A DNA stretch of 64,000 nucleotides from Lachnospiraceae bacterium (GCA_024698075.1 JAILRP010000074.1:62001-126000), one strand, 5' to 3'. Shown: positions 53,899 through 62,730, counted from the stretch's first letter. Made by a program: numbers and translations. Notes: generated from the sequence alone by a model not told the origin.

Positions 53899-53928
53899 AT
53901 TATAGACTAACAGGGATGATGCGGGCAA
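53899..53928 (-). promoter_or_regulatory. Promoter of the GH115 operon
   Basis: Minus strand TTGCCC (53923-53928), 18-base spacer, perfect TATAAT (53899-53904). It begins immediately after the terminator of the CofE-like gene. The leader is about 60 bases. A single sequence at 53868-53882 in that leader matches 12 of 15 positions of the direct repeat at 46079-46115. Confidence 0.6.
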
Positions 53929-53957
53929 TAAAAAAAAGGACCGGCAATGCCGGTCCT
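53929..53957 (-). terminator. Strong intrinsic terminator after the CofE-like gene
   Basis: AGGACCGGC (53937-53945) pairs perfectly with GCCGGTCCT (53949-53957) across a three-base loop, followed by eight T on the minus strand. It separates the ligase gene from the GH115 operon. Confidence 0.92.
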
Positions 53958-53966
53958 AGATGCGTG

Positions 53967-55160
53967 TCAGTTGGTGTAGTTATCGAAATATCCCTGTACG
54001 AGGACTACCGGGGTTCCTTTGTCACCGGATCCCGATGTAAGGTCGCACAGCGAACCGATAAGGTCTGTCAGCTGTCTCGGTGTCGTTCCCTCGCTGACCA
54101 TCTTGCCTACAAGGTTTGCATCCTTTTCCCTGATGCTCTTTGAAATGGCCGCCTTCAGCTCTTCTCCCGAAAGATCGGCATAATCGTTGTCGGCAAGATA
54201 TTTGATCTTAACCTCATTGGGAGTTCCGACAAGGCCCTTTGTGAAAGCGGGAGAAACGACGGGATCGGCAAGCTCCCATATCTTACCCTTGGGATCCTTG
54301 AATGCACCGTCACCATATACCATGACCTCTACATGCTTCCCTGTCCTCTCAAGGATGACTTTCTGCACGCCCTCGACTATATCGGTGCAGTCTCTCGGGA
54401 ACAGCTTTACCTGTCCTTCCGTAGCCTTGTTTGAGCCGAGCAGTCCGTACTTTTCGTTGTATCCGCTTCCGTCTATGGGAGCGTTCATTATCTCATCGAG
54501 TCCGAATACCTTCTCCGCGCCGGCGGCCTTAAGGATCCTCTTGGTCCTAGCGCGCGTATGGATATCGCAGCATATGACATTCTTCGTATAGTCAAGAACG
54601 GCCTTTGCCTGGTTTGCAAAGATTATCTCAACATCGCATCCTTCTTCCCTTATGATGTCGCTGTAGTAATCAACATAGTCGACACCCGTGAACTCATGCT
54701 TAGTATAGCCGAAGAGCTCGCGGTACTTTTCGAGCGTCAGCACATCGCTGTACGGATTGATGCCTGCCTCGTCGACCTTGTCAAGGCTCACGAGCTCGTT
54801 TCCGACCTCATCCGAAGGGTATGAGAGCATGAGTACGATCTTCTTGCATCCCATTGCTATTCCCTTTAAGCAGATCGCAAAACGGTTCCTTGAAAGGATC
54901 GGAAAAATGACGCCCACGGTGTTTCCGCCAAGCTTATTCTTAACATCTGCGGCAATGTCGTTGACCGTGCAGTAGTTTCCCTGGCTTCTCGCCACTATCG
55001 ACTCCGTCATCGAGATGACATCCCGGTCATGAAGCTCAAAGCCTTCCATCTGTGCAGCTTCTATTACGCTGTCTGTTACTATCTGTATAAGGTCATCACC
55101 CTCACGGATTATAGGGCAGCGTATGCCTCTTGATACGGTTCCAACTCTTCTGTCTGCCAT
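53967..55160 (-). CDS. CofE-like (F420-0:gamma-glutamyl ligase family) protein
   Basis: Homologue of coenzyme F420-0:L-glutamate ligase (CofE) in an organism group not known to make F420; actual function unknown. The 397-residue protein has the N-terminal DVISMTESIVARSQG segment, a central region with GVIFPILSRNRFA and DIHTRARTKR, and a C-terminal GDGAFKDP and SGSGDKGTP stretch. No membrane helix or signal is present. GGAGG precedes the ATG. It follows the tsf terminator closely, so it depends on read-through or on a promoter not recognised here. It may attach glutamate to another acid. Confidence 0.82.
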   Translation of the reverse strand: MADRRVGTVSRGIRCPIIREGDDLIQIVTDSVIEAAQMEGFELHDRDVISMTESIVARSQGNYCTVNDIAADVKNKLGGNTVGVIFPILSRNRFAICLKGIAMGCKKIVLMLSYPSDEVGNELVSLDKVDEAGINPYSDVLTLEKYRELFGYTKHEFTGVDYVDYYSDIIREEGCDVEIIFANQAKAVLDYTKNVICCDIHTRARTKRILKAAGAEKVFGLDEIMNAPIDGSGYNEKYGLLGSNKATEGQVKLFPRDCTDIVEGVQKVILERTGKHVEVMVYGDGAFKDPKGKIWELADPVVSPAFTKGLVGTPNEVKIKYLADNDYADLSGEELKAAISKSIREKDANLVGKMVSEGTTPRQLTDLIGSLCDLTSGSGDKGTPVVLVQGYFDNYTN

Positions 55161-55182
55161 TTTATTTCCTCCATGCTGTCTG

Positions 55183-55204
55183 AAAAGGGGACGTGACCGT
55201 CCCC
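55183..55204 (-). terminator. Intrinsic terminator after tsf
   Basis: GGGGACG (55187-55193) pairs with CGTCCCC (55198-55204) around a four-base loop, with a T run on the minus strand (55183-55186). It ends the rpsB-tsf transcript in front of the CofE-like gene; the short T run suggests some read-through. Confidence 0.8.
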
Positions 55205-55227
55205 TGTTTCAATGCTCTACATTATCA

Positions 55228-56319
55228 TCATGCATTCATCTGTGCCGCAACTTCAGCAGCAAAGTCTTCGTTCTTCTTCTCCATTCCCTCGCCTACCTCG
55301 AAGCGTACGAACTTCTCGACCGAGAGGTCGCGGTTAACGGACTCGAGATACTTTGCAACCGTCTGCTTGCCGTCCTCGGCCCTTACGTATACCTGATTTA
55401 AGAGAACGACCTCTTTCTCGCGCTTGGAGATACGTCCCTTTACAAGTCCTTCGAAGATCTTGTCGGAAACGATGTTGGCCTTGTCAGCCATGGCAAGCTC
55501 GATGAGAGCGGTCTTGGCTTCGTTTGAAAGGAAGTTGAACAGGAAGTTCATGTTGCTCTTCTTTTCGTTGTATATGGCGATATCCTCATCGCTCCATTTC
55601 TTTTCGAAAACGGCCCTGTCGATGAGCTTCTGAAGTATGGGCTTCGGAAGCGATGCGGGATCGTTAAGGGCGCTGTCCGTCGTGATGTCAAGCATCTTTG
55701 CCCTCTCGGCATCTGATATATCGGATTCCCTGAGGTACTCGGGGCTCATGGCCGCAACCTGCATAGCGATGTTCTGAAGCGCTTCCTTCTCGGCATCTCC
55801 TACCGACGGGCACTTAGCGGATACGAGCACGCCGATCCTGCCGCCGCCGTGAAGATAGGAAACGACGCAGTCTCCCTCAATCCTCATGAACCTTCTGACC
55901 GAAAGCTTCTCGCCGATCTTGGCGGTCTTTTCGATAACGAGGTCACGAAGTCCGTCCTTATCAAGGAGCGTCTCAACATCCTCGCCGTTCTTTCCGCCGG
56001 CAAGCCCCGTAGCAAGGGCTGTATCGGCAACCGCCTGTACGAATTCCTGGAATACCTCGTTCTTTGCAACAAAGTCCGTCTCGGAATTAACTTCGGCGAC
56101 TACCGCTTTCTTGTTTTCAAACATTGCAACGCGGCATATTCCTTCTGCCGCTATCCTGCTTGCCTTCTTCTCTGCTTTTGCCGCACCTGATTTTTTCAGA
56201 AAATCAACGGCAGCATCCATATCTCCATCCGTCTCGCCGAGGGCCTTCTTGCAGTCCATCATGCCTGCGCCCGTGAGCTCACGTAATTCTTTGACCATTG
56301 CTGCTGTAATATCTGCCAT
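55228..56319 (-). CDS. tsf: Elongation factor Ts with an inserted segment
   Basis: Guanine-nucleotide exchange factor for EF-Tu. The N-terminal UBA-like domain contains LRELTGAGMMDCKKAL, followed by the conserved TDFVAKNEVF motif. The C-terminal RFVRFEVGEG-type motif is present as FVRFEVGEGMEKK. At 363 residues it is about 50-60 longer than usual clostridial EF-Ts. The extra stretch, about residues 215-275, is helical and lies between the core and the C-terminal module (SDKIFEGLVKGRISK). The frame is open and conserved parts flank it, so it is an insertion rather than a frameshift. AGGAGG precedes the ATG. Confidence 0.95.
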   Translation of the reverse strand: MADITAAMVKELRELTGAGMMDCKKALGETDGDMDAAVDFLKKSGAAKAEKKASRIAAEGICRVAMFENKKAVVAEVNSETDFVAKNEVFQEFVQAVADTALATGLAGGKNGEDVETLLDKDGLRDLVIEKTAKIGEKLSVRRFMRIEGDCVVSYLHGGGRIGVLVSAKCPSVGDAEKEALQNIAMQVAAMSPEYLRESDISDAERAKMLDITTDSALNDPASLPKPILQKLIDRAVFEKKWSDEDIAIYNEKKSNMNFLFNFLSNEAKTALIELAMADKANIVSDKIFEGLVKGRISKREKEVVLLNQVYVRAEDGKQTVAKYLESVNRDLSVEKFVRFEVGEGMEKKNEDFAAEVAAQMNA

Positions 56320-56365
56320 TACTGTATCCTCCTGTTAGGTAAATATGTATGTTGTCGGAAGTATG

Positions 56366-57139
56366 TTACTCTTCTGCCGCTGCTTCGGCTTCCTCGGAAG
56401 CTGCGTCAAGCGATGCATCGGCTGTATCGGTGCCTTCTGCGCTCTCTTCAGCGGTCGCGCCCTGATTGGCCTCGATGACCGCATCCGCCATCTTGGATAC
56501 GATGAGCTTGACGGCCCTGATCGCATCATCATTGCCGGGGATCACGTAATCAAGTTCCTCGGGATCGCAGTTCGTGTCAGCGATGCCGATGAGCGTGATG
56601 CCGAGCGAATGTGCTTCCTGCACACATATATGTTCCTTCTTGGGGTCAACTACGAAGATGGCATCGGGGATCTTCTTCATGTCCTTGATCCCGCCGAGGT
56701 TCTTCTCGAGCTTTTCCCATTCCTTCTTAAGCCCGATGACTTCCTTCTTGGGAAGAACATCGAATGTTCCGTCCTGGCTCATCTTCTCGATGTCCTTGAG
56801 CCTTCTGATACGTGACTGGATGGTCTTGAAGTTCGTGAGCATTCCGCCGAGCCATCTCTCATTGACATAGTACATTCCGCAGCGCTCTGCCTCAGACTGT
56901 ACGGCATCCATTGCCTGCTTCTTCGTCCCGACGAAAAGGATCGTGCCGCCGTTTGAGACGATCTCGGATACTGCGTTGTACGCATCGTCCACCATTCCGA
57001 CCGTCTTCTGGAGATCGATGATATAGATCCCGTTTCTCTCCATGTAGATGTACGGAGCCATCTTGGGGTTCCATCTTCTGGTCTGGTGTCCGAAATGCAC
57101 ACCTGCTTCAAGTAACTGTTTCATTGAAATTACGCTCAT
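56366..57139 (-). CDS. rpsB: 30S ribosomal protein S2
   Basis: Structural protein of the small ribosomal subunit. It opens with [22 protein letters not shown] and contains [25 protein letters not shown] and the C-terminal AIRAVKLI motif. The last 40 residues are a flexible Ala/Glu/Asp tail. The 257-residue length is normal. GGGAGGTAG precedes the ATG at 57139. Transcription starts from the promoter at 57243-57272 and continues into tsf, the standard bacterial pairing. Confidence 0.97.
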   Translation of the reverse strand: MSVISMKQLLEAGVHFGHQTRRWNPKMAPYIYMERNGIYIIDLQKTVGMVDDAYNAVSEIVSNGGTILFVGTKKQAMDAVQSEAERCGMYYVNERWLGGMLTNFKTIQSRIRRLKDIEKMSQDGTFDVLPKKEVIGLKKEWEKLEKNLGGIKDMKKIPDAIFVVDPKKEHICVQEAHSLGITLIGIADTNCDPEELDYVIPGNDDAIRAVKLIVSKMADAVIEANQGATAEESAEGTDTADASLDAASEEAEAAAEE

Positions 57140-57242
57140 TTTCTACCTCCCGGTTTTAAGCTTCCGCATGTTTCCTTCCTACGCCGCCCGGCGTTCCTGC
57201 GACCTTTGAGCAAAAGGCACCGGCAGTCCATCCGCATGCGTG

Positions 57243-57272
57243 ATTATTTGCAACTTTCTAAATGTATCACAA
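57243..57272 (-). promoter_or_regulatory. Promoter and leader of rpsB-tsf
   Basis: Minus strand TTGTGA (57267-57272), 18-base spacer, AATAAT (57243-57248). It leaves a leader of nearly 100 bases with a GC-rich stem (CGCCG/CGGCG type, near 57180-57195). Such leaders of ribosomal-protein operons sometimes bind their own product; no known riboswitch is recognisable. No terminator for the upstream chemoreceptor gene is visible here. Confidence 0.5.
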
Positions 57273-57313
57273 CTTCTCCGCCACTGCAAGCTTTTTTCGG
57301 CTTTTCCCGATGC

Positions 57314-59761
57314 TTACAAACTGAACCTGTTGATGATCTCGTTCAGGTCTGATACTGCATCGCGGCACTCGTTGACTTTGCTGACGCTCGTCGAAGTATC
57401 GGAAGCCATTTCCGTGGTCCTCTCGGCAATGTTTACGACACCGTGGCTCGTTTCGCTCACGTTCACGTCTATGCCGCTTATCGCCCCGGCTATCTTCTCG
57501 ATATCGCCCGTAAGGCTTCCTACGCTTGAGCGGATCTCGTTCATGCTGTTTCCGAACGTGTCGGCGTCTTCCCTGTACTGGACGCTGACCTTTCCAAATT
57601 CCTGGTAATCCGACAAAACGTTCGTCTCAAGGAATGACGTTGTCTGCGTCAGGCAGTCTGAAAGCTGTCCGACCGCACCGTTGACTTCCTCCACGATGCC
57701 GGTGATGTTCGTGACTGCCTCCGAAGTCTGTGTCGCAAGGTTTCCGATCTCGGTCGCAACGACCGCGAATCCGCGTCCTGCCTCTCCTGCACGTGCCGCC
57801 TCGATCGATGCGTTCAGTGCGAGCAGTCCGGTCTGCGAGGATATCGCCATTATCGTTCCGGTAAGCTCATTGATCTTGTTGACCGCACGTGATGCGCTTA
57901 TAGCCTCTTCGGACTTGGCCTTCACGCTCTCATACATATCCATCGTCTTGCGGCTTGCAACATTTGTCGTTTCCGCAAGTTCAGCCGCACGTCTTGAAAC
58001 CTCATCGGAAAGACGCGTTCCTTCATCGGCAAGCCTGTCGATATCGCGTGCATTCTCCTGAACGCTTGCAACGTTCTGGGCGATGGTCGACGTCGTTGCC
58101 GCCGTCTCCTCCATGCCTGCCGCAAGAGTTTCCGTGGTTGCCGAGTTATCCTCGCATATATTTCCGACCCTGTCTATGGTGGCCTGAAGCATGTTGACGT
58201 TCGTGTCGATGCTTGCGCCGGCACGGCTTATCATGCCAACCATGTCACGCAGGTTGTTCCTTGTCTTGCCGAGTGCCCTTGCGATAAGACCGATCTCATC
58301 CGAGCGCCTCTCAAGCCTTGCGGAGGCTGCATCCTCGGTAAAATCGTAATTTGCGGTCTTGTTGATGACCGGTACGAGCTGCTCTAATGCCTTCAGCATG
58401 ATGACCGTGAAAACGGAAACGAGGACAACCGATATTATAAGGAACAGAAGCCCGATCATGATGAGCGTGTACTTCATGTGGTCAACGCCGGCCATCATCG
58501 CATCCCTGTCGGCCGTGACTATCACGATGTTGCCTGCCTTCGTGAACGCATAGCCCGCAACCTTGTAAGACCCTTTATATTCATATGTGCACGATCCGTT
58601 CGGAACACTCTTCCCTGCGGCAAGGTCAGCCACAATGCCCTTGACCGCCGCATTCTCGACGGGGTTGCCGATCTTCTCGGGATCCTTGTGGTAGAGCATC
58701 GTTCCGTCGGGGCTTACCATGTATGCATACGAGCCTTCAACGCCGGACATCTCGATCTGGCCTATCAGCTTGTCATAGTCGATCCGTATCATCTTGTCAT
58801 AATCTGCGGTGACGATGACGATGTTTCCGGTATCAGCGAACGAATACCCGGCCATCTTCAGCGCACCCTTGTATTCATATATGCAGTATCCGTCTTCGAC
58901 GGTCTTGCCGGCCTGAAGGTCAGCGACGATACCCTTAACCGCAGCATTTTCGACGGGCTTTCCGATCTTCTCGGAATCCTTGTGGTAGAGCATCGTTCCG
59001 TCGGGGCTCACCATATATGCATATGAACCTTCAACTCCGTCTATCGTGATCTTTCCGAGGAGCGTTCCGTAGTCTATCTTCATGAACTCATTGTAATCGG
59101 CTGTCACGATAAGTATGTTTCCGGTGGCCGTAAAGGCATATCCCGCAAGCTTAAGCGCATCCTTGTATTCATAAAGTACGGAGCCGTTCTTGACGGTCTT
59201 GCCGGCCTTTAAGTCTTCAACGATGCCCTTTACTGCGGCATTCTCAACGGGCTTGCCGATCTTGTCGGCGGTCGGATGCCAGAGCATCGTGCCTCCGGGG
59301 CTGACCATATATGCATATGACCCCTCAACTCCGAGTATCTTGACGCTTCGGAGCACTCCGTTAAGTGATGATGCGGTCCCGTCATATCCCGCCATGTTCA
59401 CGGATTTTACAGCTTCTTCCGCAAGATTCTGCGCATATGCTTTGTATACCGTCTCTCCGAACTGCTTTGCGAAGTTTATCGATACCGCCGCCTCCTGGGC
59501 AAGGTTTTTGGCATATCCGCCGTATGCCTCCTCACCGAACTCAGTCGCAAAATCAACACCTATCGCGGCCTCTTCTGCAAGGTTCTGCGCATAGTTTAAG
59601 TACACATCCTCCATCGCGGATGACGCGCGCCTCTCCGCAACGATAACGAGTACGAGTACGGTAACGAATACGACCGCGCTTATGAGAAGCGTGATCTTTG
59701 TGCTCATCTTGGAAAGCATGGTGACTTTCCTGCTCTTTGGTGCTCTCCTTGTCTTCCCCAT
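57314..59761 (-). CDS. Methyl-accepting chemotaxis-type receptor with triplicated sensor
   Basis: Membrane chemoreceptor of about 815 residues. TM1 is at 22-43. Residues 57-121 are three copies of a 26-residue helical repeat starting YAQNLAEEA. Residues 144-424 are three Cache-like sensor units of exactly 98 residues, each starting with a G(V)EGSYAYMVSP motif at 144, 242 and 340. TM2 is at 430-456. A HAMP-like linker and a signalling domain follow, with the hairpin tip LALNASIEAARAGEAGRGFA. GGAGGTTACC supports the ATG at 59761, not one nine codons earlier. No chemotaxis genes are nearby; the ligand is unknown. Confidence 0.9.
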   Translation of the reverse strand: MGKTRRAPKSRKVTMLSKMSTKITLLISAVVFVTVLVLVIVAERRASSAMEDVYLNYAQNLAEEAAIGVDFATEFGEEAYGGYAKNLAQEAAVSINFAKQFGETVYKAYAQNLAEEAVKSVNMAGYDGTASSLNGVLRSVKILGVEGSYAYMVSPGGTMLWHPTADKIGKPVENAAVKGIVEDLKAGKTVKNGSVLYEYKDALKLAGYAFTATGNILIVTADYNEFMKIDYGTLLGKITIDGVEGSYAYMVSPDGTMLYHKDSEKIGKPVENAAVKGIVADLQAGKTVEDGYCIYEYKGALKMAGYSFADTGNIVIVTADYDKMIRIDYDKLIGQIEMSGVEGSYAYMVSPDGTMLYHKDPEKIGNPVENAAVKGIVADLAAGKSVPNGSCTYEYKGSYKVAGYAFTKAGNIVIVTADRDAMMAGVDHMKYTLIMIGLLFLIISVVLVSVFTVIMLKALEQLVPVINKTANYDFTEDAASARLERRSDEIGLIARALGKTRNNLRDMVGMISRAGASIDTNVNMLQATIDRVGNICEDNSATTETLAAGMEETAATTSTIAQNVASVQENARDIDRLADEGTRLSDEVSRRAAELAETTNVASRKTMDMYESVKAKSEEAISASRAVNKINELTGTIMAISSQTGLLALNASIEAARAGEAGRGFAVVATEIGNLATQTSEAVTNITGIVEEVNGAVGQLSDCLTQTTSFLETNVLSDYQEFGKVSVQYREDADTFGNSMNEIRSSVGSLTGDIEKIAGAISGIDVNVSETSHGVVNIAERTTEMASDTSTSVSKVNECRDAVSDLNEIINRFSL
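58490..59332 (-). repeat. Three tandem 294-base repeats encoding Cache units
   Basis: Units start at 59332, 59038 and 58744 on the minus strand, giving a 98-codon period. Protein identity between units is high, above all in the stretch from the SYAYMVSP motif to VENAAVKGIV, and the second and third are the most alike. This points to recent in-frame duplication within the gene. Confidence 0.9.
59399..59593 (-). repeat. Three tandem 78-base repeats encoding sensor helix
   Basis: The motif Y-A-(Q/K)-N-L-A-(E/Q)-E-A recurs at residues 57, 83 and 109, a 26-residue period. It directly precedes the three Cache units, so helix and sensor copies match in number. The stretch is expected to be a long helix outside the membrane. 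Confidence 0.8.
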
Positions 59762-59806
59762 TATGGTAACCTCCGTTTCCCGGCGCATAATGCGCCTTTT
59801 AATTTT

Positions 59807-61093
59807 TTACCGGTCACTTATATTCTGACTGTCCGCAATCTCTTCCGTTTTCGTGACCTTGAGCCTTTCCACCCTTCTTTCCTCGGCATCCGTGATCTCA
59901 ATATGATGATCCCCGAAGTCAAAGGAATCCCCTTCCTTCGGAAAATCGCCGATGTATTCTATCGTCCATCCGCCGGCCGTTGAGCTCTCATAGTCAAAGT
60001 CATCCTCATCTATCCCGAGGAGCTCGAGAAAATCACCGATCGGCATGTCGCCGTCCACGGTGAGCTCGCCGTTGTCCGACTCTATGACTTCCTCTTCTAT
60101 CTCATCATTGTCATCCCATATGTCCCCCACGATCTCCTCGAGAACGTCCTCCATCGTGACGATCCCGAGCGTGCCGCTGTATTCGTCGGTGACTATTGCA
60201 AGGTGCTGTCTTGCATCCTTTAAGACATCGAGCACGTGCGGAAGCCTCGCCGTCTTATATACATAGCAGGGCTCATTCATGATCTGACGTACATCCGGAT
60301 CTCCGCCCGCTGCCATAGCTTTGAGGAACGGGTTTAAGTGCATGACGCCGATTATGCTGTCTATGCTGTCCTTATATACCGGGAACCGGCTTTTATGCGA
60401 TCTCGCCACCTGTTTCATTATCTCTGAAACGGGATCGTCTATGTCAATGGCTTCTATGTCGACCCTTGCTGTCATGACGTCGGCGGCCGAAACGTCGGAA
60501 AAATCGATGGCCGCCGCCACTATCTCCGACTGGTCCGCATCTATGACCCCTTCATCCTCGGCCGTCTCGATTATGGCCTGAAGCTCCTCCGTCTTCTCAT
60601 CCTCGGCCCCGGCTTCCTTCATCCCGAGAGGAAGGGTAAGAAGTGCCGTAAGCTTCACTACGATGAAATTCACCGGCCAGAGCAGATAACGCAGGGCAAG
60701 TATGAATCCCGACAGCCCCTGTGAAAATGAATTGGCGTGTTTCTTGCTGATCATCTTCGGGATCGTCTCTCCGAACACTATGACGAGCACGGTCACAATG
60801 GCGGTGATTAGCCAGTTCAGGTCATCGCTTCCCGTGAGCAGTATTATGAAAACCGTACTCAGTGACGATGCCGCTATGTTCACGAGATTGTTCGAGAGCA
60901 GTATCGTGCTCAGCGTATCGTCATAGTCTTCCGCAAGCTTCTGCACTCTTGCGGCTTTCCTGTTGCCGTCCTCGGCTTCGTTCTCCATCCTGACACGGTT
61001 GCATGAACTGATCGCCATCTCCGATGCGGAGAACACTCCGGAAAGGAAAATGGTCGTTATGATCCCTATGCCTATAATGATAAGTGCCGTCAT
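59807..61093 (-). CDS. CNNM/HlyC-type CBS-domain membrane protein (second of pair)
   Basis: Member of the hemolysin/CorC-associated family, linked elsewhere to Mg2+ or Co2+ transport. It is 428 residues, with an N-terminal DUF21 membrane domain of about four helices (1-170), paired CBS domains (about 195-320) and a C-terminal transporter-associated domain. The segment ATVTVLVIVFGETIPKM-like (VLVIVFGETIPKMIS) is the family hallmark. It overlaps the neighbour by four bases and is about 35% identical-looking to it, so the two may form a heteromer. Confidence 0.88.
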   Translation of the reverse strand: MTALIIIGIGIITTIFLSGVFSASEMAISSCNRVRMENEAEDGNRKAARVQKLAEDYDDTLSTILLSNNLVNIAASSLSTVFIILLTGSDDLNWLITAIVTVLVIVFGETIPKMISKKHANSFSQGLSGFILALRYLLWPVNFIVVKLTALLTLPLGMKEAGAEDEKTEELQAIIETAEDEGVIDADQSEIVAAAIDFSDVSAADVMTARVDIEAIDIDDPVSEIMKQVARSHKSRFPVYKDSIDSIIGVMHLNPFLKAMAAGGDPDVRQIMNEPCYVYKTARLPHVLDVLKDARQHLAIVTDEYSGTLGIVTMEDVLEEIVGDIWDDNDEIEEEVIESDNGELTVDGDMPIGDFLELLGIDEDDFDYESSTAGGWTIEYIGDFPKEGDSFDFGDHHIEITDAEERRVERLKVTKTEEIADSQNISDR

Positions 61094-62403
61094 GAGGTTT
61101 CCTCCGTTCCGATAGTCCCTGCCTCATCAGCCTTCCCGGCACATTTCTGCCTGACTATCTTGGCGGTAACTACCCTGTTGTGGTCGGTCTCCTCAACCCT
61201 TATCTTAAGATCTCCGTATTCGAATGAATCGCCCTTCTTTGGTACGGTTCCTATCTTTTCATATATAAAATCACACAGGAGCAGGTTCGTGAACCTCTCC
61301 TTTTCATCATCATCCTTTTCTTCGTAGCCCGCCTCGTCGAACACATCCTCGACGGTCTCGTCGCAGCTGGCAAGGAGCGTATCATCGGAAAGATGGACGA
61401 ACGGCTCCTTTATCTCATCATCCTCATCCCATATCTCACCCACGATCTCTTCGATTATGTCCTCAATGGTGACGATACCGAGCGTTCCTCCGAACCCGTC
61501 AAGTACCACCGCTATGTTGAACCTGTTCGTGGTCATATTGTCAAACAGCTCATCTATCGGCATGCTCTGATGCGCAAAGAACACCGGATCCGTCATTCGC
61601 CTGATGCTCGGGATGGACTTCCGTGATATGTATGATTTTAAAAACCTGCGCAGCTGAAGCACTCCGACAACATTGTCGACCGTTCCGTCATACACAATGA
61701 GCCTTGAATGGTTCTGTCCGAGAAGGTCTTCGAGTATCTGCTCGCTGGGCGTATTGATATCTATCCCCTCGATATCGACCCTGGGCGTCATGATGCTCGA
61801 GACGGTCAGGTCACCGAAAGAGAGCGCCGATGATATGAGCTCGCTCTGCTCCTCATCAAGGCTTCCTTCTTCGGTCATGTCCTCAATGATGTCGTAGATC
61901 TCTTCTTCCGTGACCGATACTTCCTCCCCGGCGCCCGCAACGGACAATGTCAGCTTTCCTATCGCCGAGAGGATGAACGTAAACGGCTTCATGACCTTCA
62001 TGAGAACGACAAGAAGCCCTGCGGTGGCAAGGCTCGATCTTTCGCTTCTCTTCTTTCCGATACTTTTGGGAAGCATCTCGCCGGCAAAGAACATTGCGAC
62101 CGTCATGATGAACGTTGATGCGGTGACCGCAGTAAGGCCCCACCTTCTGGTAACATATCCCGTTACCGTGGCGGCGGCCGCTATATGGGCAATATTGGTG
62201 CAGACAAGAAGGGTTGTTATCGCATCATCAAAATTGTCAAGGACATAGAGGACCTTCTTCGCGTTCTCATTGCCCTTGTCGGATGCGACTTTCATCCGGC
62301 TTCTGGACACACTCGCGACAGCGGTCTCCGTAAGTGCAAAATATGCGGATGCGATAAACAGAAATACTACTAATATGAGCGACGTTCGACTGTCAGGGTC
62401 CAT
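61090..62403 (-). CDS. CNNM/HlyC-type CBS-domain membrane protein (first of pair)
   Basis: Paralogue of the next gene: DUF21 membrane domain (1-175) with FAGEMLPKSIGK, paired CBS domains (about 200-325) including DGFGGTLGIVTIEDIIEEIVG, and the acidic C-terminal domain. The length is 437 residues. It has a promoter at 62444-62472. The start ATG at 62403 follows GAGGTGA at a slightly long distance. Metal homeostasis is the family role; which ion is moved, and whether the protein is a transporter itself, remains debated. Confidence 0.88.
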   Translation of the reverse strand: MDPDSRTSLILVVFLFIASAYFALTETAVASVSRSRMKVASDKGNENAKKVLYVLDNFDDAITTLLVCTNIAHIAAAATVTGYVTRRWGLTAVTASTFIMTVAMFFAGEMLPKSIGKKRSERSSLATAGLLVVLMKVMKPFTFILSAIGKLTLSVAGAGEEVSVTEEEIYDIIEDMTEEGSLDEEQSELISSALSFGDLTVSSIMTPRVDIEGIDINTPSEQILEDLLGQNHSRLIVYDGTVDNVVGVLQLRRFLKSYISRKSIPSIRRMTDPVFFAHQSMPIDELFDNMTTNRFNIAVVLDGFGGTLGIVTIEDIIEEIVGEIWDEDDEIKEPFVHLSDDTLLASCDETVEDVFDEAGYEEKDDDEKERFTNLLLCDFIYEKIGTVPKKGDSFEYGDLKIRVEETDHNRVVTAKIVRQKCAGKADEAGTIGTEETS

Positions 62404-62443
62404 AAAGCGGATCGTTCACCTCATCTTTCGGTTTAATGCGTTA

Positions 62444-62472
62444 ACTATATCAGAAAGCTGCGTTATAATCAA
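62444..62472 (-). promoter_or_regulatory. Sigma-A promoter of the CNNM pair
   Basis: TTGATT (62467-62472), 17-base spacer, TATAGT (62444-62449) on the minus strand, about 40 bases upstream of the first CNNM gene. Spacing and -10 are near consensus. Confidence 0.65.
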
Positions 62473-62490
62473 CCGCATACCGTTCCCACG

Positions 62491-62730
62491 TTATTTGAAC
62501 AGTTTCCGTGATATCCATATGAGCAGGCAGGCACCGATAACGGATATGACGATCGAGCCTATCCATCCCGTTGCGCCGATGCCGATGAGTCCTCCGAGCC
62601 AGCCGCCGAGCGCGCCGCCGACAAGACCTAAGATGATGTTCACGATGACCGAGTGCGAAGATCCCATGATCTTCCCGGCAAGCCATCCCGAAACTCCTCC
62701 GATGATAAGTGCTGCGATAAATGATAACAT
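62491..62730 (-). CDS. GlsB/YeaQ/YmgE-family small membrane protein
   Basis: 79-residue, glycine-rich protein with three short membrane helices, opening MLSFIAALIIGGVSGWLAG and containing GLVGGALGGWLGGLIG. The family is called transglycosylase-associated or stress-response membrane protein; no enzymatic role is established. GAGGTGG precedes the ATG, and murE lies 19 bases upstream, so the two are probably in one transcript. Confidence 0.9.
   Translation of the reverse strand: MLSFIAALIIGGVSGWLAGKIMGSSHSVIVNIILGLVGGALGGWLGGLIGIGATGWIGSIVISVIGACLLIWISRKLFK

Noticed and set aside
57140..57313. A riboswitch or ribosomal-protein leader element upstream of rpsB
   Set aside because: The 174 bases contain a promoter and a small GC-rich stem, but I recognise no known riboswitch or S2 leader consensus.
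58490..59332. Regular repeats as a possible CRISPR array
   Set aside because: The period is 294 bases with full coding conservation and no unique spacers; they are protein domain repeats.
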